Source: Deltaproteobacteria bacterium
GTDB taxonomy: Bacteria; Desulfobacterota; DSM-4660; Desulfatiglandales; Desulfatiglandaceae
Reading direction: 5' to 3'
DNA length: 34,001 bases
NCBI GenBank assembly: GCA_029933075.1
Contig: JAOZOW010000023.1
Span: forward strand, 1 to 34,001
The stretch's first letter is position 1, and every line of letters begins with the position of its first letter. Shown here piece by piece: positions 24,301-32,031 of this stretch. The notes beneath the pieces are model-generated. The model had not been told where the DNA came from. It worked only from the letters and a program-made list of their open reading frames with translations, and searched no databases. The position numbers and the translations under genes were made by a program.

Positions 24301-25089
24301 CTATCCTACAAGGAAACTCCGTACCAGAGTGCCCACTATCAGGTGCCAGCCATCCACCAGCACAAAGAGCATCAACTTGAAGGGTAGGGATATAAGGATG
24401 GGTGGCAGCATCATCATGCCCATGCTCAAAAGCACGCTCGCCACCACCATATCGATAATAAGAAAAGGCACATACAGCACAAATCCGATTATGAAGGCCG
24501 TCTTCAGTTCGCTGATTACAAAAGCTGGGATAATAACCGAAGTGGGCACGACCTCAGGGTTCTTGGGCTTCCCGATTCCTGCCATCCGTACGAATAGTGC
24601 CAGATCTTTCTCCCTTGTCTGTTTCAGCATAAACTCCCTCACAGGCTTCACCGCCGCATGGAGGGCCGCTTCCTGGCTGATCTCCTGGTTCAAATAAGGC
24701 TGGAGAGCCTCATCATTTACCTTCTGCCATACCGGCATCATGATGAAGAAAGTAAGGAAAAGGGCCAATCCCGCAATAATTTGGTTGGAAGGGGTCTGGT
24801 GGGTCCCCAGTGCTTGACGGAGAAAAGAAAAGACAACGGCCAGCCTGGTAAAAGAGGTCATGAGGACAAGGATGGCGGGCGCCACGGCCAGCACTGTGAG
24901 AAGAAAAAGGATCTGCAGCAGCACAGAGACATCGGCAGGATCCTGGCTCTTTTCTATGCCCACCTGAATGGCCGGGAACAAAAACTCGGCTGCATGGACT
25001 TTACTGATAAAGCAGACAAAGGACACTGCCAGAAGGGCAATCGGCATAATTCCTTTGAACAGCTTAAAGAAGTTCACGCTCCGCCCCAT
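24301..25089 (-). CDS. fliP: flagellar export gate protein FliP
   Basis: Core of the export channel, 262 residues with a cleavable signal peptide (about 1-34, ending SKVHAA). Family motifs include LTSFTR-like LVLMTSFTRLAVVFSFLRQALGT, QTPSNQIIAGLALFLTFF and the C-terminal MMMLPPILISLPFKLMLFVLVDGW. ATG 25089 is preferred because AGGAGGG lies 8 bases upstream; ATG 25107 would overlap fliO. The fliO stop sits 1 base before this start. Confidence 0.97.
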   Translation of the reverse strand: MGRSVNFFKLFKGIMPIALLAVSFVCFISKVHAAEFLFPAIQVGIEKSQDPADVSVLLQILFLLTVLAVAPAILVLMTSFTRLAVVFSFLRQALGTHQTPSNQIIAGLALFLTFFIMMPVWQKVNDEALQPYLNQEISQEAALHAAVKPVREFMLKQTREKDLALFVRMAGIGKPKNPEVVPTSVIIPAFVISELKTAFIIGFVLYVPFLIIDMVVASVLLSMGMMMLPPILISLPFKLMLFVLVDGWHLIVGTLVRSFLVG

Positions 25090-25090
25090 C

Positions 25091-25390
25091 TCACTTTCCC
25101 TCCTCATGGTCGTCTTTTCCCCCTGTGCCGACCAATTTTGTCAGAAAAGTGATGCTTCCTGGAGACACCCCAAGCACAATCTTCTCGCCCGCGACCTCTA
25201 CCACCTCTATCCTCTCCTTAGGCGAAAGCGGGAGTGAGGAGAGGACCCTTATCCCCAGATCTCCTTTTGCTTCACCCCTTTGAAAAAGGAACCGCTTCAT
25301 CAGATAAAGCACCAGTATCAGTAGGCCGATCACAATGCAGAGCATGGCCAGTGTCTTGATTCCCGTGCCTATTAGATCCAGCTCAGGCAT
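25091..25390 (-). CDS. fliO: flagellar export assembly protein FliO
   Basis: Short membrane protein that helps assemble FliP. 99 residues with one membrane helix (about 11-31, LAMLCIVIGLLILVLYLMKRF) and a small cytoplasmic beta domain (IRVLSSLPLSPKERIEVVEVAGEKIVLGVSPG), the FliO pattern. It lies between fliN and fliP, as expected. Confidence 0.93.
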   Translation of the reverse strand: MPELDLIGTGIKTLAMLCIVIGLLILVLYLMKRFLFQRGEAKGDLGIRVLSSLPLSPKERIEVVEVAGEKIVLGVSPGSITFLTKLVGTGGKDDHEEGK

Positions 25391-25426
25391 GCTATTCGCC
25401 CCCAGCCGCCTTGTTATGGACGGCTA

Positions 25427-25762
25427 TTATTTCCCCAGAGACTTGACCCTTTCCGTAGGGCTTATGATATCGGTCACCCTGATTCCATATTTCTCGTCAA
25501 TAACCACCACCTCGCCACGGGCGATCAATTTATCGTTGATATAGATTTCAAGAGGATCTCCCACGGCCTTTGTCAGCTCTATGATGGATCCCTGCCCGAG
25601 CTGGAGAAGGTCGCTGACAAGCATCTTTACGCTTCCCAGTTCCACACTGACATCAAGAGGAATATCGAGAATAAAGCTCAGGTCGTATTCCTCCTCTTTG
25701 CCAGGCTTGTCCTCCTTATGTTCCTCTTCTTCTTTGCCTTTCAATTCATTTGCTTCGGCCAT
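25427..25762 (-). CDS. fliN: flagellar motor switch protein FliN
   Basis: C-ring component of 111 residues. An acidic and lysine-rich leader (about 1-28) is followed by the SpoA fold: ILDIPLDVSVELGSVKMLVSDLLQLGQGSIIELTK and GEVVVIDEKYGIRVTDI. No CheC-type phosphatase domain is fused to it. It begins 4 bases after fliM. Confidence 0.97.
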   Translation of the reverse strand: MAEANELKGKEEEEHKEDKPGKEEEYDLSFILDIPLDVSVELGSVKMLVSDLLQLGQGSIIELTKAVGDPLEIYINDKLIARGEVVVIDEKYGIRVTDIISPTERVKSLGK

Positions 25763-25766
25763 TGGT

Positions 25767-26747
25767 TTACTCCTTGCCCAGTCTTTCAGTTATTTTCAGG
25801 GCCTTCTTTGTTTTGAGAGACCCCGGATAACCCTTGAACTTGGGAACACCCTCGACACTTACCACAATGGGATCGCCTATCTTCTGATCCAAAGTAATCA
25901 CATCGTTTACCTTCAAGCTCAACAGCTTCCTGCCATCTATCCTTGAACTGCCGAGGGTAAAGCTTATACTGACGGGGATACCCATTATCTTCTTTTCCAA
26001 ATACCTCCTCCAACTCTCGTCGATACCCGCCTCCTCTTCATTCTTGAAGCCTCTGGCGAGCTTTTCCTTTATCGGTTCGAGGGTGGAAGAAGGCAGACAT
26101 ATGGTGATTAGCCCCGATGCACTCTCCAGCTCTATGAGGAACTTGGTGGCGATCACCGACTCGCCCGGGGGGACAATTGCCGCAAACTGGGGATCCATCT
26201 CCGAACGGGTCAGGGTCATCTTCAGGCCGTGAACATCTGCCCATCCCTGCTCCAGGTCGGTCAGTATTATCCGGACTACTTTATCAATGATTTTTGTTTC
26301 AATGGTGGTGAAACTCCTCCCTTCCACCTTTACGTGGCTGACCCCCCTGCCCCCAAAAAAGGTATCTACAAAAGCGAAAACCAGCGGTCCTTCCAGAACG
26401 AGGAGCGCGGACCCCCTCAAAGGCGCCATCTTGAAAATATTGATGCTTGTAGGAAGCGGCAGGGATCGACAAAACTCCTCGAACTTCACCGACTCCGTGG
26501 AAGATATGCTGACATCCACCATAGATCTTGTGGCTGAAGAAAGGCTGGTCCTCAGGAAACTGGCGAACCTTTCATTAATGATCCCCAGCGCCGGCATCTT
26601 GAGATGGAGAGGACTGCTTTGGCTGCCGAAATCAAAGACGTCTAACTCTTCCTCCTTCTCAGGGACGTCCGTTTCGGTCTTGATCTTCCCCTCACTTATG
26701 CCGCCTAACAGGGAATCGACTTCTTCCTGTGAAAGAATATTGCCCAT
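25767..26747 (-). CDS. fliM: flagellar motor switch protein FliM
   Basis: C-ring protein that receives the CheY-P signal and connects MS-ring to FliN. 326 residues. The N-terminal ILSQEEVDSLLGG is the CheY-P-binding peptide. The middle domain contains LRGSALLVLEGPLVFAFVDTFFGG, and the C-terminal SpoA domain lies at about 250-326. It begins 9 bases after fliL, with the site overlapping the fliL stop. Confidence 0.97.
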   Translation of the reverse strand: MGNILSQEEVDSLLGGISEGKIKTETDVPEKEEELDVFDFGSQSSPLHLKMPALGIINERFASFLRTSLSSATRSMVDVSISSTESVKFEEFCRSLPLPTSINIFKMAPLRGSALLVLEGPLVFAFVDTFFGGRGVSHVKVEGRSFTTIETKIIDKVVRIILTDLEQGWADVHGLKMTLTRSEMDPQFAAIVPPGESVIATKFLIELESASGLITICLPSSTLEPIKEKLARGFKNEEEAGIDESWRRYLEKKIMGIPVSISFTLGSSRIDGRKLLSLKVNDVITLDQKIGDPIVVSVEGVPKFKGYPGSLKTKKALKITERLGKE

Positions 26748-26756
26748 CTTGATGCC

Positions 26757-27230
26757 TTATTGGACCACAAACTCCGAGAAATAGACTTTTCTGACCACGC
26801 CCTCGCCAAGGATATGGTTGGCCCTTGACAGGATTTCCTGTTTTAATTGAAGCTTTCCATCCATGGTGCTGATCTCTTTGAAACTCAAAGTGGAGAGCAG
26901 GAGCAGGATAGTGTCTCTCAGCTGGGGCTTATATTTCTCAACGCTCTGCTTGTCCCTTTCACTGCCGACATCAAACTCCATTGTGATTTTCAAATATCTC
27001 TTCCCCAGCCCGGATTTGTCCGCCAGATTGACAATAAAGGATTCCAAGGGGCAAAGGATGCTTACTCTCTCCTCCTTGGCCGCGGTCTCCTCCTTCTTCT
27101 TTCCACATGCCTGAAGGCTCCCCATGACAACAAGAAGGGAGATTACCATGAAAATGAACGGCAAGAGTGCCCAGCGCCTTGCCTTTACTTTCCCCCCCAG
27201 ATGGTTGTGCCCACTGTCTCTCTCCGCCAT
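26757..27230 (-). CDS. fliL: flagellar basal body-associated protein FliL
   Basis: Inner-membrane protein that surrounds stator units, 157 residues. One hydrophobic segment (about 20-39) is followed by LQACGKKKE. The periplasmic domain begins at LESFIVNLADKSG and continues YLKITMEFDVGSERDKQ to the final VRKVYFSEFVVQ. Cys42 directly after the hydrophobic stretch (LQAC) looks like a lipobox with an unusual Gln at -2, so this FliL may be lipid-anchored rather than a plain transmembrane protein. It lies 1 base after motB. Confidence 0.94.
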   Translation of the reverse strand: MAERDSGHNHLGGKVKARRWALLPFIFMVISLLVVMGSLQACGKKKEETAAKEERVSILCPLESFIVNLADKSGLGKRYLKITMEFDVGSERDKQSVEKYKPQLRDTILLLLSTLSFKEISTMDGKLQLKQEILSRANHILGEGVVRKVYFSEFVVQ

Positions 27231-27231
27231 G

Positions 27232-27975
27232 TCAACCCCCTTTTTCGTTTCTAAAAATAATTTCTACCCGCCTGTTGGAGGCCCTATGTTCGGGCGAGTC
27301 ATTCGGCTTAAGGGGCCTCAAAGGCCCGTAACCCCCCACGGAAAACCGTTCCGGGGGCAATCCCTTTTCTTTGATGAAATACTGGAGCACTGCAAGGGCC
27401 CGGTAAGCCGAAAGCTCCCAGTTGGAATCATACAACCTACTCCGAAACGGAATGTTATCGGTATGGCCCATGATCAGAATTCCGTAGGGAAGACTCGCTA
27501 TGGCCTCGGAAATGGAATTGAGCAGGGGGATTACCTCTTCTTTGATCCTCACTTCACCAGCATCGAACATCACATCTTCCTGGAAAGTTATGACAATCCC
27601 CCTCTCATCATCCGTGATATTGATGAGCTTATTTATGTCCTGGAGCACTTCTTCAACCTTTTCCTCCGACCTGGTGGAAGGGATGAGAAGGCTCCTGATT
27701 AGGTTCTGATCGATCACCAGGATGTTGTCGCTGTCCCTGTAAGAGGTAATAAAGCTTGCCAAGTCCGTAATCCCCCTGGATCCGGAAAACTCCAGAACGC
27801 CTGTTGACCCTTTGAAGTGGGATATGAGGCCCTTTACCTTTTTGGCATCCATAGAGGACATGGTGAGCAGCAGGACAAAGAATGTGAGCAGTAGCATGAC
27901 AAGGTCCGCAAAAGTGACCATCCAGGCATTGGGATTGGGACCCTGATCTTCAAATTTGATCTTTCCTTCTGCCAT
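27232..27975 (-). CDS. motB: flagellar stator protein MotB with intact ion-binding Asp
   Basis: Stator subunit of 247 residues. The N-terminal membrane helix carries the essential aspartate D24 (WMVTFADLVMLLLTFFVLLL), the same number as in PomB. The OmpA-like peptidoglycan-binding domain lies at about 120-245 (ILIMGHTDNIPFRSRLYDSNWELSAYRAL, FSVGGYGPLRPLKPNDSPEHRASNRRVEI). It follows the MotB-like paralogue by 2 bases, so two MotB-type proteins are made from one transcript with a single MotA. Confidence 0.95.
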   Translation of the reverse strand: MAEGKIKFEDQGPNPNAWMVTFADLVMLLLTFFVLLLTMSSMDAKKVKGLISHFKGSTGVLEFSGSRGITDLASFITSYRDSDNILVIDQNLIRSLLIPSTRSEEKVEEVLQDINKLINITDDERGIVITFQEDVMFDAGEVRIKEEVIPLLNSISEAIASLPYGILIMGHTDNIPFRSRLYDSNWELSAYRALAVLQYFIKEKGLPPERFSVGGYGPLRPLKPNDSPEHRASNRRVEIIFRNEKGG

Positions 27976-27977
27976 TC

Positions 27978-28748
27978 TCAGAACACCTTGAAATCAAACT
28001 TCTTATAGGTAAAGATCCCCCACGACTTCTTTTTGTAAATCCTTTTGAAGTAGGCCGGGGCTCTGAAATTGAGGACGATCTCCACCCTCCTGTTCCGTGC
28101 TCTTGAACGGGGCGTGTCATTGGGCGCAATCGGTTCATAGCTGCTGCGCCCGTAGGCGATCAGCCTTTCGGGGGGGACCTTTCCTTTTTCCACAAAATAC
28201 CTTAGGACCCGGATGGACATAAGGGCTGATAACTGCCAGTTGGATCTGTACCCCTTTTCTTCAGCCGGTCTGTTGTCGGTATGCCCGATGATCTCAACCG
28301 GGTAATCCCCCTTCCGAATGAACTGGCACAGTCTATCCAGGATTGGGTATGAATCCGGTCTGAGTCTTGCTCCTTTATCGTCAAAGAGGGCCTCCTGCTC
28401 GATGGTTATGACGCTCTGGCCGTTTCTTCTCGACTCGACCCTGATATTGTCCATCATCTTCTTATCCATCATGGAGAGCAGATCATTGATTGTGAGATCC
28501 TGTGATGTCATGGGCGCGGAAGGGGGCATGATGGACTCTCCCGTCTTCATGGGAGACAGCCCCCCCGACAGACTGCCAAAGGCCCCCAGGAGAGAGCCAA
28601 TAGCCACCCGGCTCCTGTTGTCATCTATGACCGCTATGGAGTTGAGCAAAATGAAAAAGGTCAGGAGGATCAAGAAGAGGGAAACGGTCATCACTGCCCC
28701 CACATCAGCCCCTGGGCCTTCATCTATATCTCTCTTTTTCTTTCCCAT
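27978..28748 (-). CDS. MotB-like protein lacking the membrane aspartate
   Basis: 256 residues with the same layout as MotB: an N-terminal membrane helix (about 17-38, AVMTVSLFLILLTFFILLNSIAV) and a C-terminal OmpA-like domain (VEIIGHTDNRPAEEKGYRSNWQLSALMSIRVL, IAYGRSSYEPIAPNDTPRSRARNRRVEIVL). When the shared TFF of both proteins is aligned, the ion-binding Asp (D24 of the neighbouring MotB) corresponds to Ser23. The nearest acidic residue is D15, before the helix. The protein also has a basic and aromatic tail of about 28 residues after the OmpA domain (YFKRIYKKKSWGIF). It lies 3 bases after motA. It may be a structural or regulatory stator partner; it probably cannot conduct ions in the usual way. 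Confidence 0.88.
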   Translation of the reverse strand: MGKKKRDIDEGPGADVGAVMTVSLFLILLTFFILLNSIAVIDDNRSRVAIGSLLGAFGSLSGGLSPMKTGESIMPPSAPMTSQDLTINDLLSMMDKKMMDNIRVESRRNGQSVITIEQEALFDDKGARLRPDSYPILDRLCQFIRKGDYPVEIIGHTDNRPAEEKGYRSNWQLSALMSIRVLRYFVEKGKVPPERLIAYGRSSYEPIAPNDTPRSRARNRRVEIVLNFRAPAYFKRIYKKKSWGIFTYKKFDFKVF

Positions 28749-28751
28749 TGC

Positions 28752-29510
28752 CTATGAAGACTCCCTCTGATTGGGCGGCAGAAAGGCCTGGAGTTTCTGT
28801 TCGAGGATCCTCGGGTTGTCTCCATTGGAAAGGGAGATGATCCCCTGTATGGTCATTTCTTTGGTCAGCGCCTCTTCCTTGCTCCTCGTCTTGAGCTTCC
28901 CTGCAATGGGCATGCATATGATATTGGCAATAATGGCGCCGTAAAATGTTGTCAGCAGGGCAACGGCCATGGCCGGTCCGATGGTGCTCGGGTCTTCCAT
29001 GCTCTGCAGCATCTGCACCAGACCGATGAGCGTCCCTATCATGCCAAGGGCCGGGGCAAATGTGCCCATTGTGGTGAAGATCTCCGCTCCGAGCTGATGA
29101 CGGCTTCTGATGAAATCTAGCTCCGTGTCCAAAATCTCCCGGATCTCCTGGGGCTCCAGGCCGTCGATGGAAAGCTGGATCCCTTTCCGGAGGAACTCGT
29201 CATTAACGCCCTTGATCTCGCTTTCCAGGGCAAGAATCCCTTCCTTGCGCGATTTCTGAGCAAACTCGGTAAACCTTTTGATGAGTTCATTGGTGGAAAT
29301 GTTTTTCGTGAAAAGCGCGTTTTTTACCACGCTGAATACGCCAAACACCTCCTTGAGGGGATAATTGATCATTGTGGTGCCCAAGGTACCGCCCGCAACG
29401 ATCATCAAGGATGGAATATTTATGAAAATATTGAGACCACCACCCATAAAAATGGCAACGAGCACAAGGCCGAATGCCGATATCACCCCCAGGACAGTAG
29501 CAATATCCAT
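28752..29510 (-). CDS. motA: flagellar stator protein MotA (PomA-like)
   Basis: Ion-channel and torque-generating subunit, 252 residues and four membrane helices. It is of the short PomA/MotP kind rather than the roughly 295-residue enterobacterial MotA. The segments LGMIGTLIGLVQMLQSMEDPSTIGPAMAVALLTTFYGA and ANIICMPIAGKL closely follow PomA, including threonines in helices 3 and 4 that help bind sodium there. Sodium drive is possible but cannot be decided from this. It starts with GAGGAGG close to the ATG, behind a strong sigma-54 promoter, and leads the longest flagellar block. Confidence 0.94.
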   Translation of the reverse strand: MDIATVLGVISAFGLVLVAIFMGGGLNIFINIPSLMIVAGGTLGTTMINYPLKEVFGVFSVVKNALFTKNISTNELIKRFTEFAQKSRKEGILALESEIKGVNDEFLRKGIQLSIDGLEPQEIREILDTELDFIRSRHQLGAEIFTTMGTFAPALGMIGTLIGLVQMLQSMEDPSTIGPAMAVALLTTFYGAIIANIICMPIAGKLKTRSKEEALTKEMTIQGIISLSNGDNPRILEQKLQAFLPPNQRESS

Positions 29511-29665
29511 GGTGCCTCCTCAAAATCTCTATTGTTCGCCCCTCTCCCGTTGTTGGTTGAATGCGCTCACCCGGGCATAGATGCAATCCCGGCAAGCAAA
29601 AAAGGGGGATTGTTTCTTTCATACATGACAATAAGGAAATGCAGGCTTACTGCCTACAAATACAA

Positions 29666-29681
29666 AGCAACCTTTGTGCCA
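29666..29681 (-). promoter_or_regulatory. sigma-54 promoter for the motA-fliLMNOPQR-flhBA block
   Basis: On the minus strand TGGCACAAAGGTTGCT is a full match to TGGCAC-N5-TTGCT with GG and GC 10 bases apart. Predicted transcription start is near 29655, giving a leader of about 145 bases before motA. It separates this block from the hook genes upstream. Confidence 0.82.
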
Positions 29682-29795
29682 TTCGTCCTCCGGGAAAAAT
29701 ATATTTTTAGAGAAAGGAAGTGTCGTAATTACGGTGAGATAGAGATGAGAAGGCCCTCTGTGTTCAACCCTGGCCCAAGGGGTATGTCAAGGATT

Positions 29796-29825
29796 GGGCA
29801 GATGTCAAGATCTTGACATCTGCCC
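29796..29825. repeat. perfect 30-bp palindrome behind flgE
   Basis: GGGCAGATGTCAAGA at 29796-29810 is followed with no spacer by its exact reverse complement at 29811-29825. It begins 8 bases after the flgE stop in transcription direction. No T-run follows on the minus strand, so it is not a classical intrinsic terminator. The core GTCAA-GATC-TTGAC repeats the arms of the motif upstream of the transposase gene (GTCAA-8 bases-TTGAC). A further ATGTCAAGG lies just outside at 29784-29792. It could be a REP-type element, a transcript-stabilising hairpin or a binding site for a dimeric protein. Confidence 0.85.
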
Positions 29826-29833
29826 CACTGCCT

Positions 29834-31246
29834 TTATCGTTTGAGATTGATCAGTTCCGCCAGCATTTGGTCCGTCACGGTTATTATCTTGGAATTTGCC
29901 TGGAAGCCCCGTTGCGTGGTGATCATCTTTACAAATTCATTGGCAATATCCACGTTGGACTGCTCAAGGGCATTGGGAGCAATGCTGCCCAGTCCGCTGG
30001 TTCCTGGCTTGTTGGTAATGGCGGAGCCGCTTTCCCTTGTCTCCCTGAACAGGTTCCCTCCCTCCTTCATCAGCCCCTGCACATTCTGAAACTTTGCGAG
30101 GGCCACGCGGTAAAGGGGGATGAGCTGTCCATTGGAGTAACTCCCTGTAATCACGCCGTCCACATCCACGCTGACACTCTTGAGATCGCCGGCTCCGTAA
30201 CCGTTTGAGGACTGAAAAGTGGTGGTGGAGGCCCTGGCGAACTGGGTGGAGGAAAGAGAGCTGTTCGCCCACCTCGACCCGTCGTACCTGCTTCCAAAAT
30301 CCAGCTCAATGGTCATGGAATTCCCCGCCAGGAAGGTGGGAGTGAAGGTGAAATACCCGTTTGAAAGGTCCGTTGCTTCTGATTGAGCAACCGAAGCCCC
30401 TGTTGCAGGGTTGATCTGCCACAGATCAATATCGCTTATCACCCCCGAGCCGCTGTTGAAATGGATAAGGCCCCGCGCCAACAACCCGGCCCAGGTATTT
30501 CCGGCAGCACCGGTCCTCTGGTCTTCCCCTGGATTGCAGGTAACAATAAACTCATATGCCGAAGCAGTAGCGGCCTTATCAAAATAGATGGTCACATCGT
30601 GAGTACTTCCAAGAGAATCGTAGACCTTCAGGGTAGTCTGATATTCATAGGCATCTTCTGACAGGGGCGTACTCTTTGTCCCGTCCCAAGCATTGGCTAA
30701 GGCATCATCAGACCCCGAAGAGTTATCATCCCCTTCCGAATTAAGATTGACTATGGCCTGTATGTGGGAAGTCTCCTCTGGCGGAGAGGTGAAGGAGCTC
30801 AGGACGATATCGGTTACAGAACCCATATCATCCCCGTTCTCATCCAACTCCCAGCCTTGTACAACATATCCTTCGGGGTTGATGAGAGCCCCGTCCTTGT
30901 CGAAACGAAAATTCCCGGCCCTGGTATAAAACACATTGCTGCTCCCCTGTTCCCTGAGCACAAAAAAGCCGTCCCCGCCAATGGCAAGATCCGTGTTGTT
31001 GCCCGTGGATTCGAATGAACCCTGCTCAAAGTTGGCATATATGTCCCCTAAGGCGGTTCCTCTGCCCACCTGAGCCGTCCCTGACAGGGTGGAAATAGAT
31101 TGGCTCAACAGATCCTGGAAGGAAAAAGTGCTTCCCTTGAATGCCACCGTGTTTACATTGGCAATGTTGTCGCCAATGATCTGCATCGCGTTTCCCAGTG
31201 TACTCAAACCACTGATTCCGGAAAAAAGTGCACTTGACAATGCCAT
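29834..31246 (-). CDS. flgE: flagellar hook protein FlgE
   Basis: Exported subunit of the hook, 470 residues. The N-terminus (SALFSGISGLSTLGNAMQIIGDNIANVNTVAFKGS) and the C-terminus (ALEQSNVDIANEFVKMITTQRGFQANSKIITVTDQMLAELINLKR) are diagnostic. The central domains contain VNLNSEGDDNSSGSD and a beta-rich insert. It starts with GGAGG 8 bases upstream, 44 bases after flgD, and ends 8 bases before the palindrome. Confidence 0.98.
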   Translation of the reverse strand: MALSSALFSGISGLSTLGNAMQIIGDNIANVNTVAFKGSTFSFQDLLSQSISTLSGTAQVGRGTALGDIYANFEQGSFESTGNNTDLAIGGDGFFVLREQGSSNVFYTRAGNFRFDKDGALINPEGYVVQGWELDENGDDMGSVTDIVLSSFTSPPEETSHIQAIVNLNSEGDDNSSGSDDALANAWDGTKSTPLSEDAYEYQTTLKVYDSLGSTHDVTIYFDKAATASAYEFIVTCNPGEDQRTGAAGNTWAGLLARGLIHFNSGSGVISDIDLWQINPATGASVAQSEATDLSNGYFTFTPTFLAGNSMTIELDFGSRYDGSRWANSSLSSTQFARASTTTFQSSNGYGAGDLKSVSVDVDGVITGSYSNGQLIPLYRVALAKFQNVQGLMKEGGNLFRETRESGSAITNKPGTSGLGSIAPNALEQSNVDIANEFVKMITTQRGFQANSKIITVTDQMLAELINLKR

Positions 31247-31290
31247 TTTCCTAACCTCCCATCTTTAAAGATATTTGGAATATTTTACCT

Positions 31291-32010
31291 TTATTCATCC
31301 TGTCCCTCTTGGGCAGGCTCAGAGCCAGTTGAACCAGGGATCCTAATGTCCAAGACCTGAGACAGGGCTATGGGGACATCCCCCACATAGAGAAGAGGGG
31401 AATCCCCTTCCATATTTACGCTGGTAACCCTGCCCGATATCTGGGTTTCGGCATCGAGCATCCTTCCATCGCCGGTGACGATGCTGATTTCAAATGTGTA
31501 AATGCCAGGATCGCTCCAATCTCCTGACTCATTGCGACCATCCCATTGAAACGTGTGGGTCCCGGCTTGCAGGCTGCCCAATAGAAGCCTTCTCACCGGA
31601 TTGCCGTTTGAATCTCTGATGGTAACGGTGCACTGCCCCCCCTCTCTTGAAATGAACCGGCCCTTCTGGATCCCCCCTTCTTCGAGCGAAAATGTGTCAC
31701 CTTCTGCAATGACCTCCTTGCCTAAAAAGCCCAGGGCTTGAAGTCTGGCATTCTGGTCCTGATTCACCCGCATGACTTCCAGGTTTTCATTGACATTGAA
31801 GAGTTGCTCCAGACTGCTGAATTGGGCCAGTTGGGCTGCAAACTCGTCACTCTCCAGAGGGTTCAGGGGGTCCTGATTCTTGAGCTGTGTGATAAGCAGG
31901 GTCATGAAATCGTCTCTCCCTAATTTCTTCCCCTGCGTTGAGTAATCCCCAAGGGTCTCCCCGAAAGATGCCGAAGCCCCATTATTCGTGGCAAGTGAAT
32001 CAAATAACAT
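31291..32010 (-). CDS. flgD: flagellar hook cap protein FlgD
   Basis: Scaffold that caps the growing hook, 239 residues. The conserved N-terminal block (LGRDDFMTLLITQLKNQDPLNPLESDEFAAQLAQFSSLEQL) is unmistakable. It is followed by the FlgD Tudor/Ig-like part (TVTIRDSNGNPVRRLLLGSLQAGTHTFQWDGRNESG). It lies between fliK and flgE in one unit, the usual order in this class of clusters. Confidence 0.97.
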   Translation of the reverse strand: MLFDSLATNNGASASFGETLGDYSTQGKKLGRDDFMTLLITQLKNQDPLNPLESDEFAAQLAQFSSLEQLFNVNENLEVMRVNQDQNARLQALGFLGKEVIAEGDTFSLEEGGIQKGRFISREGGQCTVTIRDSNGNPVRRLLLGSLQAGTHTFQWDGRNESGDWSDPGIYTFEISIVTGDGRMLDAETQISGRVTSVNMEGDSPLLYVGDVPIALSQVLDIRIPGSTGSEPAQEGQDE

Positions 32011-32031
32011 CTTTCTTTCCTTTCCTGGCCA

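Larger units (their letters stand above)
29511..29833 (-). other. 323-base intergenic region between flgE and motA
   Basis: It holds, in minus-strand order, a perfect 30-bp palindrome just behind flgE, a sigma-54 promoter at 29666-29681 and a predicted leader of about 145 bases before motA. Within the leader, CCGGG...CCCGG around 29571-29592 could form a hairpin, and AGGC...GCCT around 29643-29654 lies at the predicted transcription start. No protein-coding frame looks real. Confidence 0.6.

Noticed and set aside
29532-29816. 94-codon plus-strand frame in the flgE-motA gap
   Set aside because: No domain and no ribosome-binding site, and it runs over the sigma-54 promoter and palindrome.
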